Source of the DNA: Anaerolineae bacterium
GTDB taxonomy: Bacteria > Chloroflexota > Anaerolineae > Caldilineales > Caldilineaceae
Assembly: GCA_030432295.1 (NCBI GenBank)
Contig: JAUIHI010000009.1
Span: 62,001-126,000, forward strand
Length of the DNA: 64,000 nucleotides
Direction of reading: 5' to 3'
In this document: positions 8,763 to 17,607 of the stretch, piece after piece
How positions within the stretch are numbered: position 1 is the first letter of the stretch
Layout of the letters: each line of letters opens with the position of its first letter
Notes under the pieces: model-generated
What the model was told of the DNA's origin: nothing
Databases searched by the model: none
What the model saw: the letters and a program-made list of their open reading frames with translations, nothing else
Program-made: the position numbers and the translations under genes

Positions 8763-8972
8763 CTAGGAAGCAATCCGCATAATAAGCACAATCAAAAACA
8801 CCACCGCCGAGTCTATCAAAAACCACATAGACGGGGTTTGGCCGAACATCCAGGGCTTTTCCTCTGGCTCCGAGGCCGCGGGAACTGCCACTTCTTCGAC
8901 CTCTTCTGTCACTTTTTCGATCGTCTCTTCCACCATCTCTTCGACCATTTCGACGGACTCTTGTTCAGCCAT
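8763..8972 (-). CDS. Small acidic single-span membrane protein
   Basis: A 69-residue protein that I do not recognise. Residues 1-33 are strongly acidic with an E-x-V-E-E-M-V-E-E heptad-like pattern, probably a helix. Residues ~49-67 are one hydrophobic membrane span (FLIDSAVVFLIVLIMRI). The gene looks real because AAAGGAGA lies at ideal spacing before the ATG and a strong terminator follows. It is divergent from the aldo/keto reductase. It might be a regulator of a membrane complex, but nothing visible supports a specific role. Confidence 0.75.
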   Translation of the reverse strand: MAEQESVEMVEEMVEETIEKVTEEVEEVAVPAASEPEEKPWMFGQTPSMWFLIDSAVVFLIVLIMRIAS

Positions 8973-9015
8973 TGGTATTTCTCCTTTTGAATAGGTATAT
9001 CAAATCGGGCTGTCA

Positions 9016-9044
9016 TTAGCTATAAGGATATGATACAGTATAAC
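9016..9044 (+). promoter_or_regulatory. Possible promoter of the aldo/keto reductase gene
   Basis: TTAGCT and TATAAC are separated by 17 bases, 64 bases upstream of the ATG at 9108. The -10 is good but the -35 is weak, so this is tentative. Confidence 0.3.
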
Positions 9045-9107
9045 TATCGTTCCCGTTAAATATGTGGGACCGCATCCCCCATCAATACAAATGGAAGGAA
9101 GGGCCAA

Positions 9108-10049
9108 ATGGAGTTCACAACACTGGGCCGTACCGGCTTTCGGGTCAGCGTCGTTGGTATGGGCTGTGGCGGAGCCAGCCGCCTGGGCCAAAGCTATGGC
9201 AACAGCGAAGAGCAGTCGATTGCCGTCGTGCGCCGGGCAATGGAACTGGGCATCAATTATATCGACACTGCCGAAGCCTATGGCACGGAAGAGATCGTCG
9301 GCAAGGCCACCGCAGGTGTGCCCCGAGACCAGATTTTCATCTCCACAAAAAAGTCCCCCTACAAAGGCGACACACCCGTCTCCGCTGCCGAACTGATTGC
9401 GGGCTGTGAGGCCAGTTTGCGTCGGTTGGGGACCGATTATGTGGATGTCTACCACCTCCACGGACCCAAAGCGGGCCAGACCCAGCACGTGCTGGAAGAA
9501 CTGGTCCCCGCGCTGCAAACATTGAAAGAGCAGGGCAAAATCCGCTCCACCGCCATCAGCGAGCACTTCAGCACAGACACCGAACACGCGGTGATGCTCG
9601 ACCTCTTCCAGCAGGATGTCTGGGATGTGGCAATGGTGGGCTACAACATTCTCAACCAGACGGCCCGCCAGACCGTCTTCCCCATCACCCAGGCCAGGGG
9701 CATCGGCACAGAGTGTATGTTTGCTGTGCGCAAAGCCTTCAGCCGCCCGGATCACCTGCTGGCTGTGCTGGCCGATCTGGTGGAAAAGGGGGAAATCCCC
9801 GCCGCGGAGATCGACCTGGACAACCCGCTTGGCTTTGTGTTGGAGGAGAGCGACGCCGCTGATCTGACCGAAGCCGCCTATCGTTTCTGCCGCTACGAGC
9901 CGGGGCTGGACATCATTCTGATGGGCACGGGCAATATCCACCACCTGGAGACGAATATGAACTCTCTTCTGCGCCCGCCACTGCCCGCGCCCGTAACCGA
10001 ACGGCTGCAACGCATCTTCGCCCACGCCATCAGCGCGTCGGGGAGTTAG
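9108..10049 (+). CDS. Aldo/keto reductase family oxidoreductase
   Basis: A 313-residue NADP-dependent TIM-barrel reductase. It starts with the family phrase TTLGRTGFRVSVVGMG and retains the catalytic tetrad Asp53, Tyr58 (in IDTAEAYG), Lys81 and His118 (in YHLHG). The C-terminal M-G-T-G-N segment fits NADP binding. The substrate cannot be told; in this setting a sugar or sugar-lactone is likely. The ATG at 9108 has GGAAGGAAGG upstream. It is a single gene facing away from the small membrane protein and towards the ADP-ribosylglycohydrolase, with a palindrome between the two ends. Confidence 0.85.
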   Translation: MEFTTLGRTGFRVSVVGMGCGGASRLGQSYGNSEEQSIAVVRRAMELGINYIDTAEAYGTEEIVGKATAGVPRDQIFISTKKSPYKGDTPVSAAELIAGCEASLRRLGTDYVDVYHLHGPKAGQTQHVLEELVPALQTLKEQGKIRSTAISEHFSTDTEHAVMLDLFQQDVWDVAMVGYNILNQTARQTVFPITQARGIGTECMFAVRKAFSRPDHLLAVLADLVEKGEIPAAEIDLDNPLGFVLEESDAADLTEAAYRFCRYEPGLDIILMGTGNIHHLETNMNSLLRPPLPAPVTERLQRIFAHAISASGS

Positions 10050-10062
10050 GGATTGGATATTG

Positions 10063-10132
10063 GATATTGGGTATTAGATATTTCGTTGGGACGACCCTTC
10101 GCTTTCCAACGAAATATCCAATACCCAATATC
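10063..10132. repeat. Near-perfect palindrome, TATTGGGTATT family
   Basis: The arms 10063-10089 and 10106-10132 pair over 27 bp with one mismatch. It sits between two convergent genes and could end transcription from both. The sequence is closely related to the element inside the glycosyltransferase (1210-1282) and to 57602-57658. Confidence 0.9.
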
Positions 10133-10142
10133 TGTTGTCTAC

Positions 10143-11090
10143 TCATCCCCAGATTTCGTGCATTCGCACCGCCAGGGATTCGATCTCCTGGCGGTTTTCG
10201 ATTTTGTCGATCCACTCGGCGGGGATGGCCTCTGCGCCGTGGATTGTGCCCAGAATCGCGCCGGCCATCGACGCTGTAGAGTCCACGTCCCCGTCGTGGT
10301 TGGCCCCGGCAATGACCGCGCCCCGGTAGTCATCCGGGAAGCGCAGAGCACAGAAGATCGCCACGCCCAGGGCCTCCTCGCCCACCCAGCCCTCGCCGAT
10401 CTCCCGGATGGCCGGGTCGATGGCTGTGCCATTCTCGGCCAGGGCGCGGGCCTGCACCACTTTTGCCAGTGTCTCCTCGTGGCCGGGATAGATGCGCAGG
10501 GTCTCGCTGCTGCGATCCAACCCCTCATCCAAGGACAACCTATCCAGCAGATGGCCGATCAGTTCGGCCATAAAACCCGCACTCAGATAGCCCGATGGGT
10601 GGCCGTGGGTGATGACCGCATACTCTGCGCCGTGCCGAAAAGCCTCTGCGCCCCGAAAGGCCAACCCCACCGGCGCGGTACGCATGGCACCTCCACAGCC
10701 TTTGCTGTAGTTGAGAGTCGCGCCCAGGCTGCCCATTTTGCCGCTGCGCAATGCGCTCAGACAGGTGTTGCCCGGTGCGCGACGCTGGGCCGGATCGTCC
10801 TGGGTTGCCAGCCATTCCAGATAGGCCCGGTAGACCGCGGTTGCCCAGCCGTTGCCCGCCAACGGTTCGCCCGCTGCGTGCGCGGCCAGCATCCCGCGTA
10901 TCGTTGCCAATGTCATTTGGGTGTCGTCGGTGTACGAACCCGCGGGCAGGCCGTGCCAGGGGACGAGATCGGTGATCCCATCCGGGCCAAAGCGTGCGCG
11001 GATATCAGTCAATTTGTCGAACTCCACCGGTGCGCCCAGCGCATCGCCAATCGCTAATCCCAGCAGACAGCCGCGAAATTGTGTCAACAT
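10143..11090 (-). CDS. ADP-ribosylglycohydrolase family protein (DraG/ARH)
   Basis: A 315-residue all-helical hydrolase of the ARH/DraG family, which removes ADP-ribose from proteins or related nucleosides with two Mg2+ ions. The metal-binding motifs are present: G-D-A-L-G at 15-19, Y-T-D-D-T-Q at 53-58 and a C-terminal H-D-G-D-V-D-S-T-A-S, corresponding to the usual G-G-D-x-D-T. The size is normal. AAGGAG lies about 10 bases before the ATG. No partner ADP-ribosyltransferase is visible, so the substrate is unknown. Such genes are also frequent in sugar or nucleoside catabolic regions of Chloroflexota. Confidence 0.88.
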   Translation of the reverse strand: MLTQFRGCLLGLAIGDALGAPVEFDKLTDIRARFGPDGITDLVPWHGLPAGSYTDDTQMTLATIRGMLAAHAAGEPLAGNGWATAVYRAYLEWLATQDDPAQRRAPGNTCLSALRSGKMGSLGATLNYSKGCGGAMRTAPVGLAFRGAEAFRHGAEYAVITHGHPSGYLSAGFMAELIGHLLDRLSLDEGLDRSSETLRIYPGHEETLAKVVQARALAENGTAIDPAIREIGEGWVGEEALGVAIFCALRFPDDYRGAVIAGANHDGDVDSTASMAGAILGTIHGAEAIPAEWIDKIENRQEIESLAVRMHEIWG

Positions 11091-11185
11091 ATCTTCAGCA
11101 CTCCTTTTGTTCAGGTTTGATAGAAGGTAATACTACGACATATTGTTGCCTGAACCAATCGATGATGGCCGGAGAAAATCGAAAA

Positions 11186-11398
11186 GGGTGTAATTCAATT
11201 TCGGGGCAGAGTGGGTTTGCGACGACCGCTCCGGGCTAAAGACCCGGAGCTATTGAGCGACGCCCCCTAAACGGGGCTGCAAGAGAACCGAGCAGAGGAC
11301 GGATAAGCCGGATTTATCCGGCGTTGCTCGGTAGCCCGGTGTCTTTAGCACCGGGCGGCACAGACGATTCCACTTCACCCCAAATCTGAATTACACCC
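11186..11398. repeat. Composite nested palindromic element in a 510-bp gene-free stretch
   Basis: Outer arms 11186-11206 and 11378-11398 (GGGTGTAATTCA core) pair with few mismatches. Inside lie four smaller hairpins, including GCTCCGGG/CCCGGAGC, CGCCCC/GGGGC, GCCGGAT/ATCCGGC and GCCCGGTG/CACCGGGC; three of these have CTAAA or its complement in the loop. The rest of the stretch 11091-11600 holds only the promoter of the next operon, and I see no small gene in it. Confidence 0.75.
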
Positions 11399-11414
11399 AG
11401 TCGAAAAAATCGAT

Positions 11415-11443
11415 TTGACAAGTTGGTGATAATCCGTTATCGT
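11415..11443 (+). promoter_or_regulatory. Sigma-70-type promoter of the second sugar-ABC operon
   Basis: A consensus TTGACA (11415-11420) is followed after 17 bases by TATCGT (11438-11443), ~157 bases upstream of the ATG at 11601. It lies immediately downstream of the composite palindromic element. The long A/T-rich leader to 11600 has no obvious hairpin. Confidence 0.55.
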
Positions 11444-11600
11444 ACACCGGGCCGCTTTCAAACTACCCATCTTCACCCCAAAAAGTAATATTTTTCAGCG
11501 GTCTTTTCAGTTTCTAATTTCTCCAATCGCATATATTTAATCCCGTATTCGCTATCTACGCGTTAAAGTTCACCCAACCCATCTGAAGGAGAGAAGACAA

Positions 11601-12989
11601 ATGGCAAATCAGATTTCACGACGCGCGTTCCTGCGCGGCAGCCTGCTCGTAACCGGCGGTCTGCTGGCTGCCTGTGCAGCACCCGCAGCTTCGGAACCCG
11701 CACCCGCAGCTTCATCCGGCGGCGAAGCAGCCTCCGATGCGGCTGCGGCTCCTGCGGCAGAAGATATTCTGTTGCGCTGGGACACCTTCCGCGGCGTCGG
11801 CACGCCCTGGAATGAAGAGCGTATCGCCAGTTTCAAAGAGCTTTACCCCAACGTCACGATTGAGTTCCGCCCCCTGACCGACGCTGTTCAGCAGAACAAC
11901 TACGCCAAGATGTACGCTTCCCATGCGGCGGGCGATCTGGGCGAACTCTGCGCCTTCGATCCCTCCCACTTCCATTTCTGGCGGGCCATCGACAAGAATA
12001 TCATCATGCCCATCGACGATCTGGTGGCGGCGGATGATACGGATTTGAGCGAATGGTATGACGTTTTCATGGGCCTGCAATCCTATCAGGGCCAGCAGTA
12101 CGGTCTGCCCAGTTGGGGATGGGCTGGTTACGACACGCTGGTGACAAATGCCGCCCATTTCAAAGAAGCAGGCATCGAATTGCCCGACGTCAATGCCCGG
12201 GAAGTCTCGCTGGACACCATCGCCGAGTGGGCGAACAGCTTCTACAAAGAGAACGAACGCTTCGGTCTCTTTGTAGGCCACGGCGAAGGCAATCTGGTTC
12301 CCCTGACCCGGGCCTTCGGCGGCGACCTGATCAACGCCGACGGGACCCAATGCACCCTGGTGGATGATCCTGGCTCGGTTGAAGCCCTGCGCTGGGCCTA
12401 CAAACTGTCTGTAGAAGACAAAGTGCTGCCCGCGGTCGGTGTGATTGAGAATGTGGCATCGGCCCAGGTGGAAGGCAAGCTCACGATGAACTGGGGCGGT
12501 TCGCTCAATGTGCGTAACCTGGATCGGGACATCAAAGCGACTGGGACAGATCCCTCAGTGGCCGAAGTTTCCCAGATTCTGCTGCCTGCCCTGCCCGATG
12601 GCAGATTCCCGTCGCAGTTGCGCGGCGGCACATGGAACATCCGCCAGGGCAGCGAGCACGCGGACGTTGCCTACCAGTTCCTCAAACACATCGCGGGCAA
12701 AGATGGCAGCATCAGCTTCAACCTGGTGGGCGGCAACTTTGCTGCTGTGCGCCCGGACACGCTGGAAGCCCTGATCGCCGACAACCCAATCCACGAGTGG
12801 TTCCTGACCAGCCTGGAGAATGGTATGCCCGCCCATGCCCCGGCCAACTCCCGCGGCCGCGAGTACACCGACGCAGTGGTCCAATACACCGACCTGCTCC
12901 TGGACCCGAACCAGCCCATCCCCTTCGAGGAAGGTCTGCAACAGCTCCAGGACCAGATCCAGGCTGTGTTGGATATGGACCCGGCATAA
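11601..12989 (+). CDS. Sugar ABC transporter substrate-binding lipoprotein (Tat)
   Basis: A 462-residue family-1 binding protein. The N-terminus SRRAFLRG is a twin-arginine signal (R7, R8), and L-L-A-A-C makes Cys25 the lipid anchor, followed by a Ser/Ala/Pro linker. The mature domain has W-x-x-F-R-G-V-G-T-P-W-N-E-E and a P-S-W-G-W-A-G hinge-like string typical of CUT1 binding proteins. GAAGGAGA precedes the ATG by ~8 bases. It heads a three-gene operon with the permeases at 13145 and 14102, driven by the promoter at 11415. The ligand is unknown. Confidence 0.9.
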   Translation: MANQISRRAFLRGSLLVTGGLLAACAAPAASEPAPAASSGGEAASDAAAAPAAEDILLRWDTFRGVGTPWNEERIASFKELYPNVTIEFRPLTDAVQQNNYAKMYASHAAGDLGELCAFDPSHFHFWRAIDKNIIMPIDDLVAADDTDLSEWYDVFMGLQSYQGQQYGLPSWGWAGYDTLVTNAAHFKEAGIELPDVNAREVSLDTIAEWANSFYKENERFGLFVGHGEGNLVPLTRAFGGDLINADGTQCTLVDDPGSVEALRWAYKLSVEDKVLPAVGVIENVASAQVEGKLTMNWGGSLNVRNLDRDIKATGTDPSVAEVSQILLPALPDGRFPSQLRGGTWNIRQGSEHADVAYQFLKHIAGKDGSISFNLVGGNFAAVRPDTLEALIADNPIHEWFLTSLENGMPAHAPANSRGREYTDAVVQYTDLLLDPNQPIPFEEGLQQLQDQIQAVLDMDPA

Positions 12990-12995
12990 TCGATA

Positions 12996-13068
12996 GTGGA
13001 CAGTAAACAGTAATCGGTTATCAGTGGATCGTTCGACACAAAATAACTAATTACTGTTCACTGTCTAC
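12996..13068. repeat. Imperfect palindrome after the binding-protein gene
   Basis: The arms ~12996-13021 and 13043-13068 (GACAGTAAACAGTAAT core) pair with about four mismatches. It is the first of two palindromes in the 155-bp gap between binding protein and permease. Confidence 0.75.
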
Positions 13069-13080
13069 TGATAACTTTGA

Positions 13081-13123
13081 AACGTGAAACGTGAGATCGT
13101 TGGTCTATCTCACGTTTCACGTT
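13081..13123. repeat. Perfect palindrome, AACGTGAAACGTGAGAT family
   Basis: The arms 13081-13097 and 13107-13123 are exact over 17 bp. The repeat lies 21 bases upstream of the permease ATG. A related perfect palindrome is at 16633-16679, and a degenerate copy is near 47588-47630. Confidence 0.88.
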
Positions 13124-13144
13124 TTCCGCTATCAGGAGTGACCG

Positions 13145-14095
13145 ATGGCAGCAACGACAACGACATCGCGTTTTGATGTAAGGGCTGTGGTACGGCGGGA
13201 ACTGGCCCCCCGCAAGCGCTGGCAGAATATCTATGGCTATCTTTTCCTCACGCCTTGGCTGATCGGATTTCTGGGCCTTTTCATCGGTCCTGGGGTGACA
13301 TCCATCTATCTCAGTTTGACAAAATACGACGTACTCAGCGCGCCCGAGTTCATCGGCTTTGCAAACTACGTCAAGATGTTCACCGATGACCCGCTCTTTT
13401 GGCCCTCTATCTGGCGCACAGCCTATTATGCGGGTGTCGGCGTCCCTCTGGGCGTGCTGGGTTCGATGTTTCTGTCGATTCTACTCAATAACAAAATCCG
13501 CGCCCTGCCCGCCTATCGCACTCTCTTTTTCATGCCCTCTCTTGTGCCGATTGTGGCGTCGGTGGTGCTGTGGAAATGGCTGCTCAACGACGACTTCGGC
13601 ATTGTCAACCAGGGCCTGCGCAATCTGGGAATTATGGATCCCCCCGGCTGGTTTGGCGATCGGCGCTGGGCCATCCCTTCGCTGATTATGATGGGGCTTT
13701 GGCAAGGCATCGGCGGCACACGGATGATTATCTTCCTGGCCGGTTTGCAGGGCATTCCAGAGGAACTCTATGAAGCGGCCTCTATTGACGGGGCAAGCGC
13801 ATGGTCCAAGCTGTGGAATGTAACCATTCCCCTGCTGACACCCACCATCTTTTTCAATATGATTCTGGGAATTATCGGCGGTTTGCAGACCTTTACCGCG
13901 GCCTTTGTCGCCACAGAAGGGGGGCCGGGTTTTGCCACCTGGTTCTTTAGTTTGCACCTCTATAAACAGGCCTTTGACTATTGGAATATGGGCTACGCCG
14001 CGGCCCTGGCCTGGTTCTTTGCCGTCATCATCGTCTCACTGACTGTCTGGCAGATGCGACTGTCCAGCCGTTGGGTATTCTACTACGGAGGATAA
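13145..14095 (+). CDS. Sugar ABC transporter permease, MalF/CUT1 type
   Basis: A 316-residue permease with a basic, soluble first ~30 residues and six spans. The EAA loop reads ELYEAASIDGASAWSKLWNV and ends T-I-P-L-L-T-P. The ATG at 13145 has AGGAGTG upstream. The next permease starts 6 bp after its stop, so the two subunits are co-translated. Confidence 0.9.
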   Translation: MAATTTTSRFDVRAVVRRELAPRKRWQNIYGYLFLTPWLIGFLGLFIGPGVTSIYLSLTKYDVLSAPEFIGFANYVKMFTDDPLFWPSIWRTAYYAGVGVPLGVLGSMFLSILLNNKIRALPAYRTLFFMPSLVPIVASVVLWKWLLNDDFGIVNQGLRNLGIMDPPGWFGDRRWAIPSLIMMGLWQGIGGTRMIIFLAGLQGIPEELYEAASIDGASAWSKLWNVTIPLLTPTIFFNMILGIIGGLQTFTAAFVATEGGPGFATWFFSLHLYKQAFDYWNMGYAAALAWFFAVIIVSLTVWQMRLSSRWVFYYGG

Positions 14096-14101
14096 TCTGG
14101 A

Positions 14102-15001
14102 ATGGCAGCTACCTATGACACCCCATCTGCCCAGCTTGCGCCCGTGACCGTAAAGCGGCCCGGACCTTCCCATTTGGGTAAGATTCTTACATATATTGTG
14201 CTGACTGTGGGCGGGCTGATCTTTGCCTTCCCCCTCTTCTGGACAGTCTCCAGTTCTCTACAGACCTGGCAGGAGTTGCGCTCATTTACCCTGCATTTCC
14301 TGCCGGAAGTGCCCCAATGGGCCAATTATGCCAAAGTGTTCGATGCAGTGCCCTTTGCCCGCTGGATGGCCAACAGCTTTCTGCTCGTCGCCATTGCGGT
14401 TCCGGGCACAATCATCACTGCTTCCCTCACGGCCTATGCCTTCGCCCGCTTTGACTTCTTTGGCAAAAACGTCTGGTTCATTCTGATGTTGGGCACAATG
14501 ATGATTCCCACCCAGGTGACCCTAATTCCCCAATACATTCTCTTTTTCAAGCTAAAATTAATCAATACCTACGTGCCTTTGACCATCGGCGCGTGGCTGG
14601 GTGGCGGCGCGTTTATGATCTTCCTCCTGCGCCAGTTCATTATGAGTATCCCCCGGGACCTGGACGAGGCCGCGGTGATCGACGGCGCATCCCCCTTTAC
14701 TGTGCTGTGGAAGGTGCTGCTGCCTCTGATGAAACCGGCGCTGACCACCGTCGCCATCCTGGAATTCATGAATATCTGGAATGAGTTCTTTGCCCCTTTC
14801 ATCTATCTCAACCGTATACTCCTCTATCCTGCTGCCGTGGGTATGCGTATCTTTCAGGGCATTCCCCTGGAGAACACCGAACCGCGGGATCATTTGCTGA
14901 TGGCTGCCGCCGCGATTATGACCCTGCCGGTCATCCTCCTCTTCATCGTAGCCCAGCGCTACTTCATTCAGGGCGTGGTGTTGAGTGGACTCAAAATTTG
15001 A
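14102..15001 (+). CDS. Sugar ABC transporter permease, MalG/CUT1 type
   Basis: A 299-residue permease, the partner of the preceding gene. The EAA loop reads DLDEAAVIDGASPFTVLWKV and ends L-L-P-L-M-K-P, and a typical Q-R-Y-F-I-Q-G-V near the end completes the family pattern. GGAGGATAA lies at good spacing before the ATG. No ATPase follows; the operon ends at a palindrome (15028-15088) facing a convergent sulfatase. Confidence 0.9.
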   Translation: MAATYDTPSAQLAPVTVKRPGPSHLGKILTYIVLTVGGLIFAFPLFWTVSSSLQTWQELRSFTLHFLPEVPQWANYAKVFDAVPFARWMANSFLLVAIAVPGTIITASLTAYAFARFDFFGKNVWFILMLGTMMIPTQVTLIPQYILFFKLKLINTYVPLTIGAWLGGGAFMIFLLRQFIMSIPRDLDEAAVIDGASPFTVLWKVLLPLMKPALTTVAILEFMNIWNEFFAPFIYLNRILLYPAAVGMRIFQGIPLENTEPRDHLLMAAAAIMTLPVILLFIVAQRYFIQGVVLSGLKI

Positions 15002-15027
15002 GTGTGATGGGGTAATTGATGGGTAAA

Positions 15028-15088
15028 AAAGATGAGGGGATGATGAGATAATGGCGTCAAGTCCATTATCTCATCATCCCTCATCTTT
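15028..15088. repeat. Palindrome between convergent permease and sulfatase genes
   Basis: The arms 15028-15054 and 15063-15088 (GATGATGAGATAATGG core) pair over 26 bp, with a single extra G on the left. It is a probable bidirectional stop for the two convergent units. Confidence 0.85.
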
Positions 15089-15120
15089 CGTTAACGAAAC
15101 AATTTCATCTGTTCACATTC

Positions 15121-16587
15121 TTACCCCTTCAGTGCATCCGCCGGTCCCCAGGGCGCAAAGGCCACCGTGCCATAGGGGTTAAAGATGCGGTCGTCCTGGG
15201 CCGCGGCGAAACGCCACATGCGCTGCACCAGTCCCCGTTTGATGTCGGCATATGCCGGGTCTTCGGCCACATTGCGCATCTCGTGGGGATCGGAGCGCAG
15301 GTCGTAGAGTTCGTCGAAATCGAAGCCGTTGTAGACGTACTTATACTCCTTCGTCGCCACCACCCGCTGGCTGTAGTACAACTCCACCCCGTTCATCTGG
15401 GAATAGAACGCATCCGTCCAATCCTCCGGCGTCTCTCCCGCCAGGAAAGGGGCAATGCTGCGCCCGGTCAGTTCCGGCGACGGCTCGATTCCGGCCAGTT
15501 CCAGAAAAGTCGGCGCAAAATCGGCCAGAGTCACAAACTTATCCACAGCCCGGTCGGGTTGAGCGATGCCAGCGGGCCAGCGGGCCACGCAGGGCACGTG
15601 ATAGGCTTCCTGGAAGGCAGGCACGCCCTTCAGGTAGAGGCCGTGATCCCCACAGTAGTCCCCGTGATCCGATAGAAAAAGCACAAGCGTATTGTCGGCC
15701 TGCCCCGTCGATTCCAGCGCGTCCAGCACTTCCCCAAAGAGCGCATCCATCATCGTGCAATAGGCCCAGTAGTGGGCGATGGATTCCCGCACTTCGTCCT
15801 CGCTCAGTTGATCCCAGAACTGACGGCGCATACGCTGATAGATGCGGGGCTTGTCTTCCATCCGATCCGCGTAGCTGGCGGGCAGCTCGATTGTGGACGG
15901 GTCGTACATCTTCACAAATTTTTCCGGCACATTGAAGGGGTCGTGGGGACCGATGGGGCCGACCCACAACGCCCACGGCTCGTCGCCCCCGGCCAGATCA
16001 GGCAAGGCATCCACGGCAGCCCGGATGACTTTGTAGTCGTTGTCCTTCTCGTAGCCTTTGGGTCCGCCGTCGGGCAGGGTTTTGTAGACGGTAAAGGGTC
16101 CCCAGCCGGGGCGCTGGATCGTGCCTCGTTCCCGATCGTCCGGCTCCGGATCGGCGGCCAGAACGCGCCAGTCATCGACGCTGCGCCCGTGATGGGTTGC
16201 GCCGGTAGCGGTGGTGAACAGTTCCTCCCAGCCCCGATCTTTGGGGTCTTCGGTGGTGCTCACGTGCCATTTGCCGCTGAAAGCCATGCGGTAGCCCGAC
16301 TCTTTTAGCTGCTCACCAAAAGTCTGCACACCAGGCGCGAGTTCGGTGTTGATGGCCGCGTTGTTGAAAATATTGTTGAAGACGCCGTGACGGCTGGGGT
16401 AGAGGCCGGTGAAAAATGTCGCTCGCGCCGGGCAACAGTGGGCGGTGGGTGTGTAGACCTGGCGGAAGCGCACGCCATCCGCGGCGAAACGGTCCAGATT
16501 GGGCGTCAGGCAGGGGTGATCGGCTTCTACCACATCGGCCCGTTGCTGGTCGGTCATAAAGATGAGAATATTGGGTCGGGAGGACAT
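15121..16587 (-). CDS. Type I sulfatase (choline-sulfatase/arylsulfatase-like)
   Basis: A 488-residue sulfatase with the opening RPNILIFMTDQQRADV and a canonical formylglycine motif C51-C-P-A-R55. Later come H-W-V/G-K-W-H-V, W-V-G-P-I-G-P-H-D-P-F and L-S-D-H-G-D-Y-x-G-D-H-G, all expected for the Ca2+ and sulfate site. There is no signal peptide. The start MSSRPN at 16587 is preferred over a 29-codon upstream extension that reads into non-conserved sequence. The next gene upstream on the same strand is a dehydrogenase ~100 bp away, with a palindrome between them. The substrate is likely a sulfated sugar (inference). Confidence 0.9.
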   Translation of the reverse strand: MSSRPNILIFMTDQQRADVVEADHPCLTPNLDRFAADGVRFRQVYTPTAHCCPARATFFTGLYPSRHGVFNNIFNNAAINTELAPGVQTFGEQLKESGYRMAFSGKWHVSTTEDPKDRGWEELFTTATGATHHGRSVDDWRVLAADPEPDDRERGTIQRPGWGPFTVYKTLPDGGPKGYEKDNDYKVIRAAVDALPDLAGGDEPWALWVGPIGPHDPFNVPEKFVKMYDPSTIELPASYADRMEDKPRIYQRMRRQFWDQLSEDEVRESIAHYWAYCTMMDALFGEVLDALESTGQADNTLVLFLSDHGDYCGDHGLYLKGVPAFQEAYHVPCVARWPAGIAQPDRAVDKFVTLADFAPTFLELAGIEPSPELTGRSIAPFLAGETPEDWTDAFYSQMNGVELYYSQRVVATKEYKYVYNGFDFDELYDLRSDPHEMRNVAEDPAYADIKRGLVQRMWRFAAAQDDRIFNPYGTVAFAPWGPADALKG

Positions 16588-16632
16588 CAGAACGCCTTTC
16601 GGAAGTGGTTGGGTACAAATTATGTGAGGAAT

Positions 16633-16679
16633 GAAAGGTGAAACGTGAGATTGTCCGACGAGCTCACGTTTCACCTTTC
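16633..16679. repeat. Perfect palindrome, GTGAAACGTGAG family
   Basis: The arms 16633-16649 and 16663-16679 are exact over 17 bp around a 13-base loop. It sits between the dehydrogenase stop and the sulfatase start, and the arm sequence is shared with 13081-13123. Confidence 0.88.
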
Positions 16680-16684
16680 TGCTG

Positions 16685-17551
16685 TCAATGCAAAGAGGTG
16701 GCTAATGCGGCAATCATCTCCGCCAGCGATGGCTTGCCCGGATCCTCTGGGTTGCGGTCGGCCAGGGACGTGCCGCCCACAAAACGGTAGATGTCAGCTG
16801 CGCCTTCGAAAATCTTCGGCGTCAACCCCACTGCGCCAAAGGTAGCCGCGATCTCCTCCATCTCGCCCACCCAGCGCCGGGACTTGGGCGGCATCCCCGG
16901 CAGCCCGTCCATCCGTTTCAGCGCGTCGGCCTGGCTCTTGCCGAACTCCGCGGCCAGGGCTTCGGAGACGCCCAGTGCTTCGGCGGCCACCAGTAGTTCG
17001 GTGTAGAGCGCGCTCTGTCCCTTCGTCAGCGCGCCATAGCACATTTTGATGGCCGACGCATCCCCCACCCGCTCGCCCATTCCCACCACTTCCAGGCCAA
17101 AGCCGTTGAGCGTCGCCAACTCCGCCGCGCCAGGACCGGAGGCGTAGAAGCGGGGCGTATAGCCGGGGCGGGGCGGCCCGCCGATAATCGACGCGTCTGC
17201 AAAGCAGCTACCTGCGCCTGTAATCACTTGGCTGATACGCTGCACCGTCTGGGGCGCGATGGCGTTGCAGTCCGCATATAGCAGGGATGCCCCCGTGGCC
17301 GCCAACGCATCCGCCACCCGCTGGGCTGTCGCTTCGGCCTCGGCGGGGACGAGAATACAGAGGATGGCGTCCGCGGCTGTCACCAGCCCCGCGTAGTCGC
17401 CCACATCTTCAATGCCTGCCTGGGCCGCCAGCCGCCGGGTACGCTCGCTGCGATCTCCCAGCGCGGCCACCACCCGCAGTCCATTTTCTGCCAGCCGTCT
17501 GCCCACTGCGTGGCCCATATCCCCTGGGCTGAGAATACCGATTGTCTTCAA
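16685..17551 (-). CDS. NAD(P)-binding beta-hydroxyacid-type dehydrogenase with DUF1932 C-terminus
   Basis: A 288-residue protein. The N-terminal Rossmann fold has G-I-L-S-P-G-D-M-G-H-A-V-G near residue 5, and the middle I-I-G-G-P-P-R-P-G replaces the usual D-A-P-V-S-G. The C-terminal helical part fits the DUF1932 'phosphogluconate dehydrogenase-like' family. It is therefore a probable NAD(P) oxidoreductase for a sugar-acid-like compound. A TTG at 17551 with GGGAGG five bases upstream is the best start. An in-frame ATG 15 bases earlier (17566) would place that ribosome site inside the gene. It is flanked on both sides by sulfatases on the same strand. Confidence 0.82.
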   Translation of the reverse strand: MKTIGILSPGDMGHAVGRRLAENGLRVVAALGDRSERTRRLAAQAGIEDVGDYAGLVTAADAILCILVPAEAEATAQRVADALAATGASLLYADCNAIAPQTVQRISQVITGAGSCFADASIIGGPPRPGYTPRFYASGPGAAELATLNGFGLEVVGMGERVGDASAIKMCYGALTKGQSALYTELLVAAEALGVSEALAAEFGKSQADALKRMDGLPGMPPKSRRWVGEMEEIAATFGAVGLTPKIFEGAADIYRFVGGTSLADRNPEDPGKPSLAEMIAALATSLH

Positions 17552-17607
17552 TGTTGCCTCCCTCATTCACAATTCATAATTCGCTATTCACAATTCACTA
17601 TTGCTTT

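Noticed and set aside
7058-13123. Repeated palindromes considered as CRISPR or tRNA
   Set aside because: The units are isolated hairpins with no regular spacing or spacers, no cas genes are present, and none folds as a cloverleaf.
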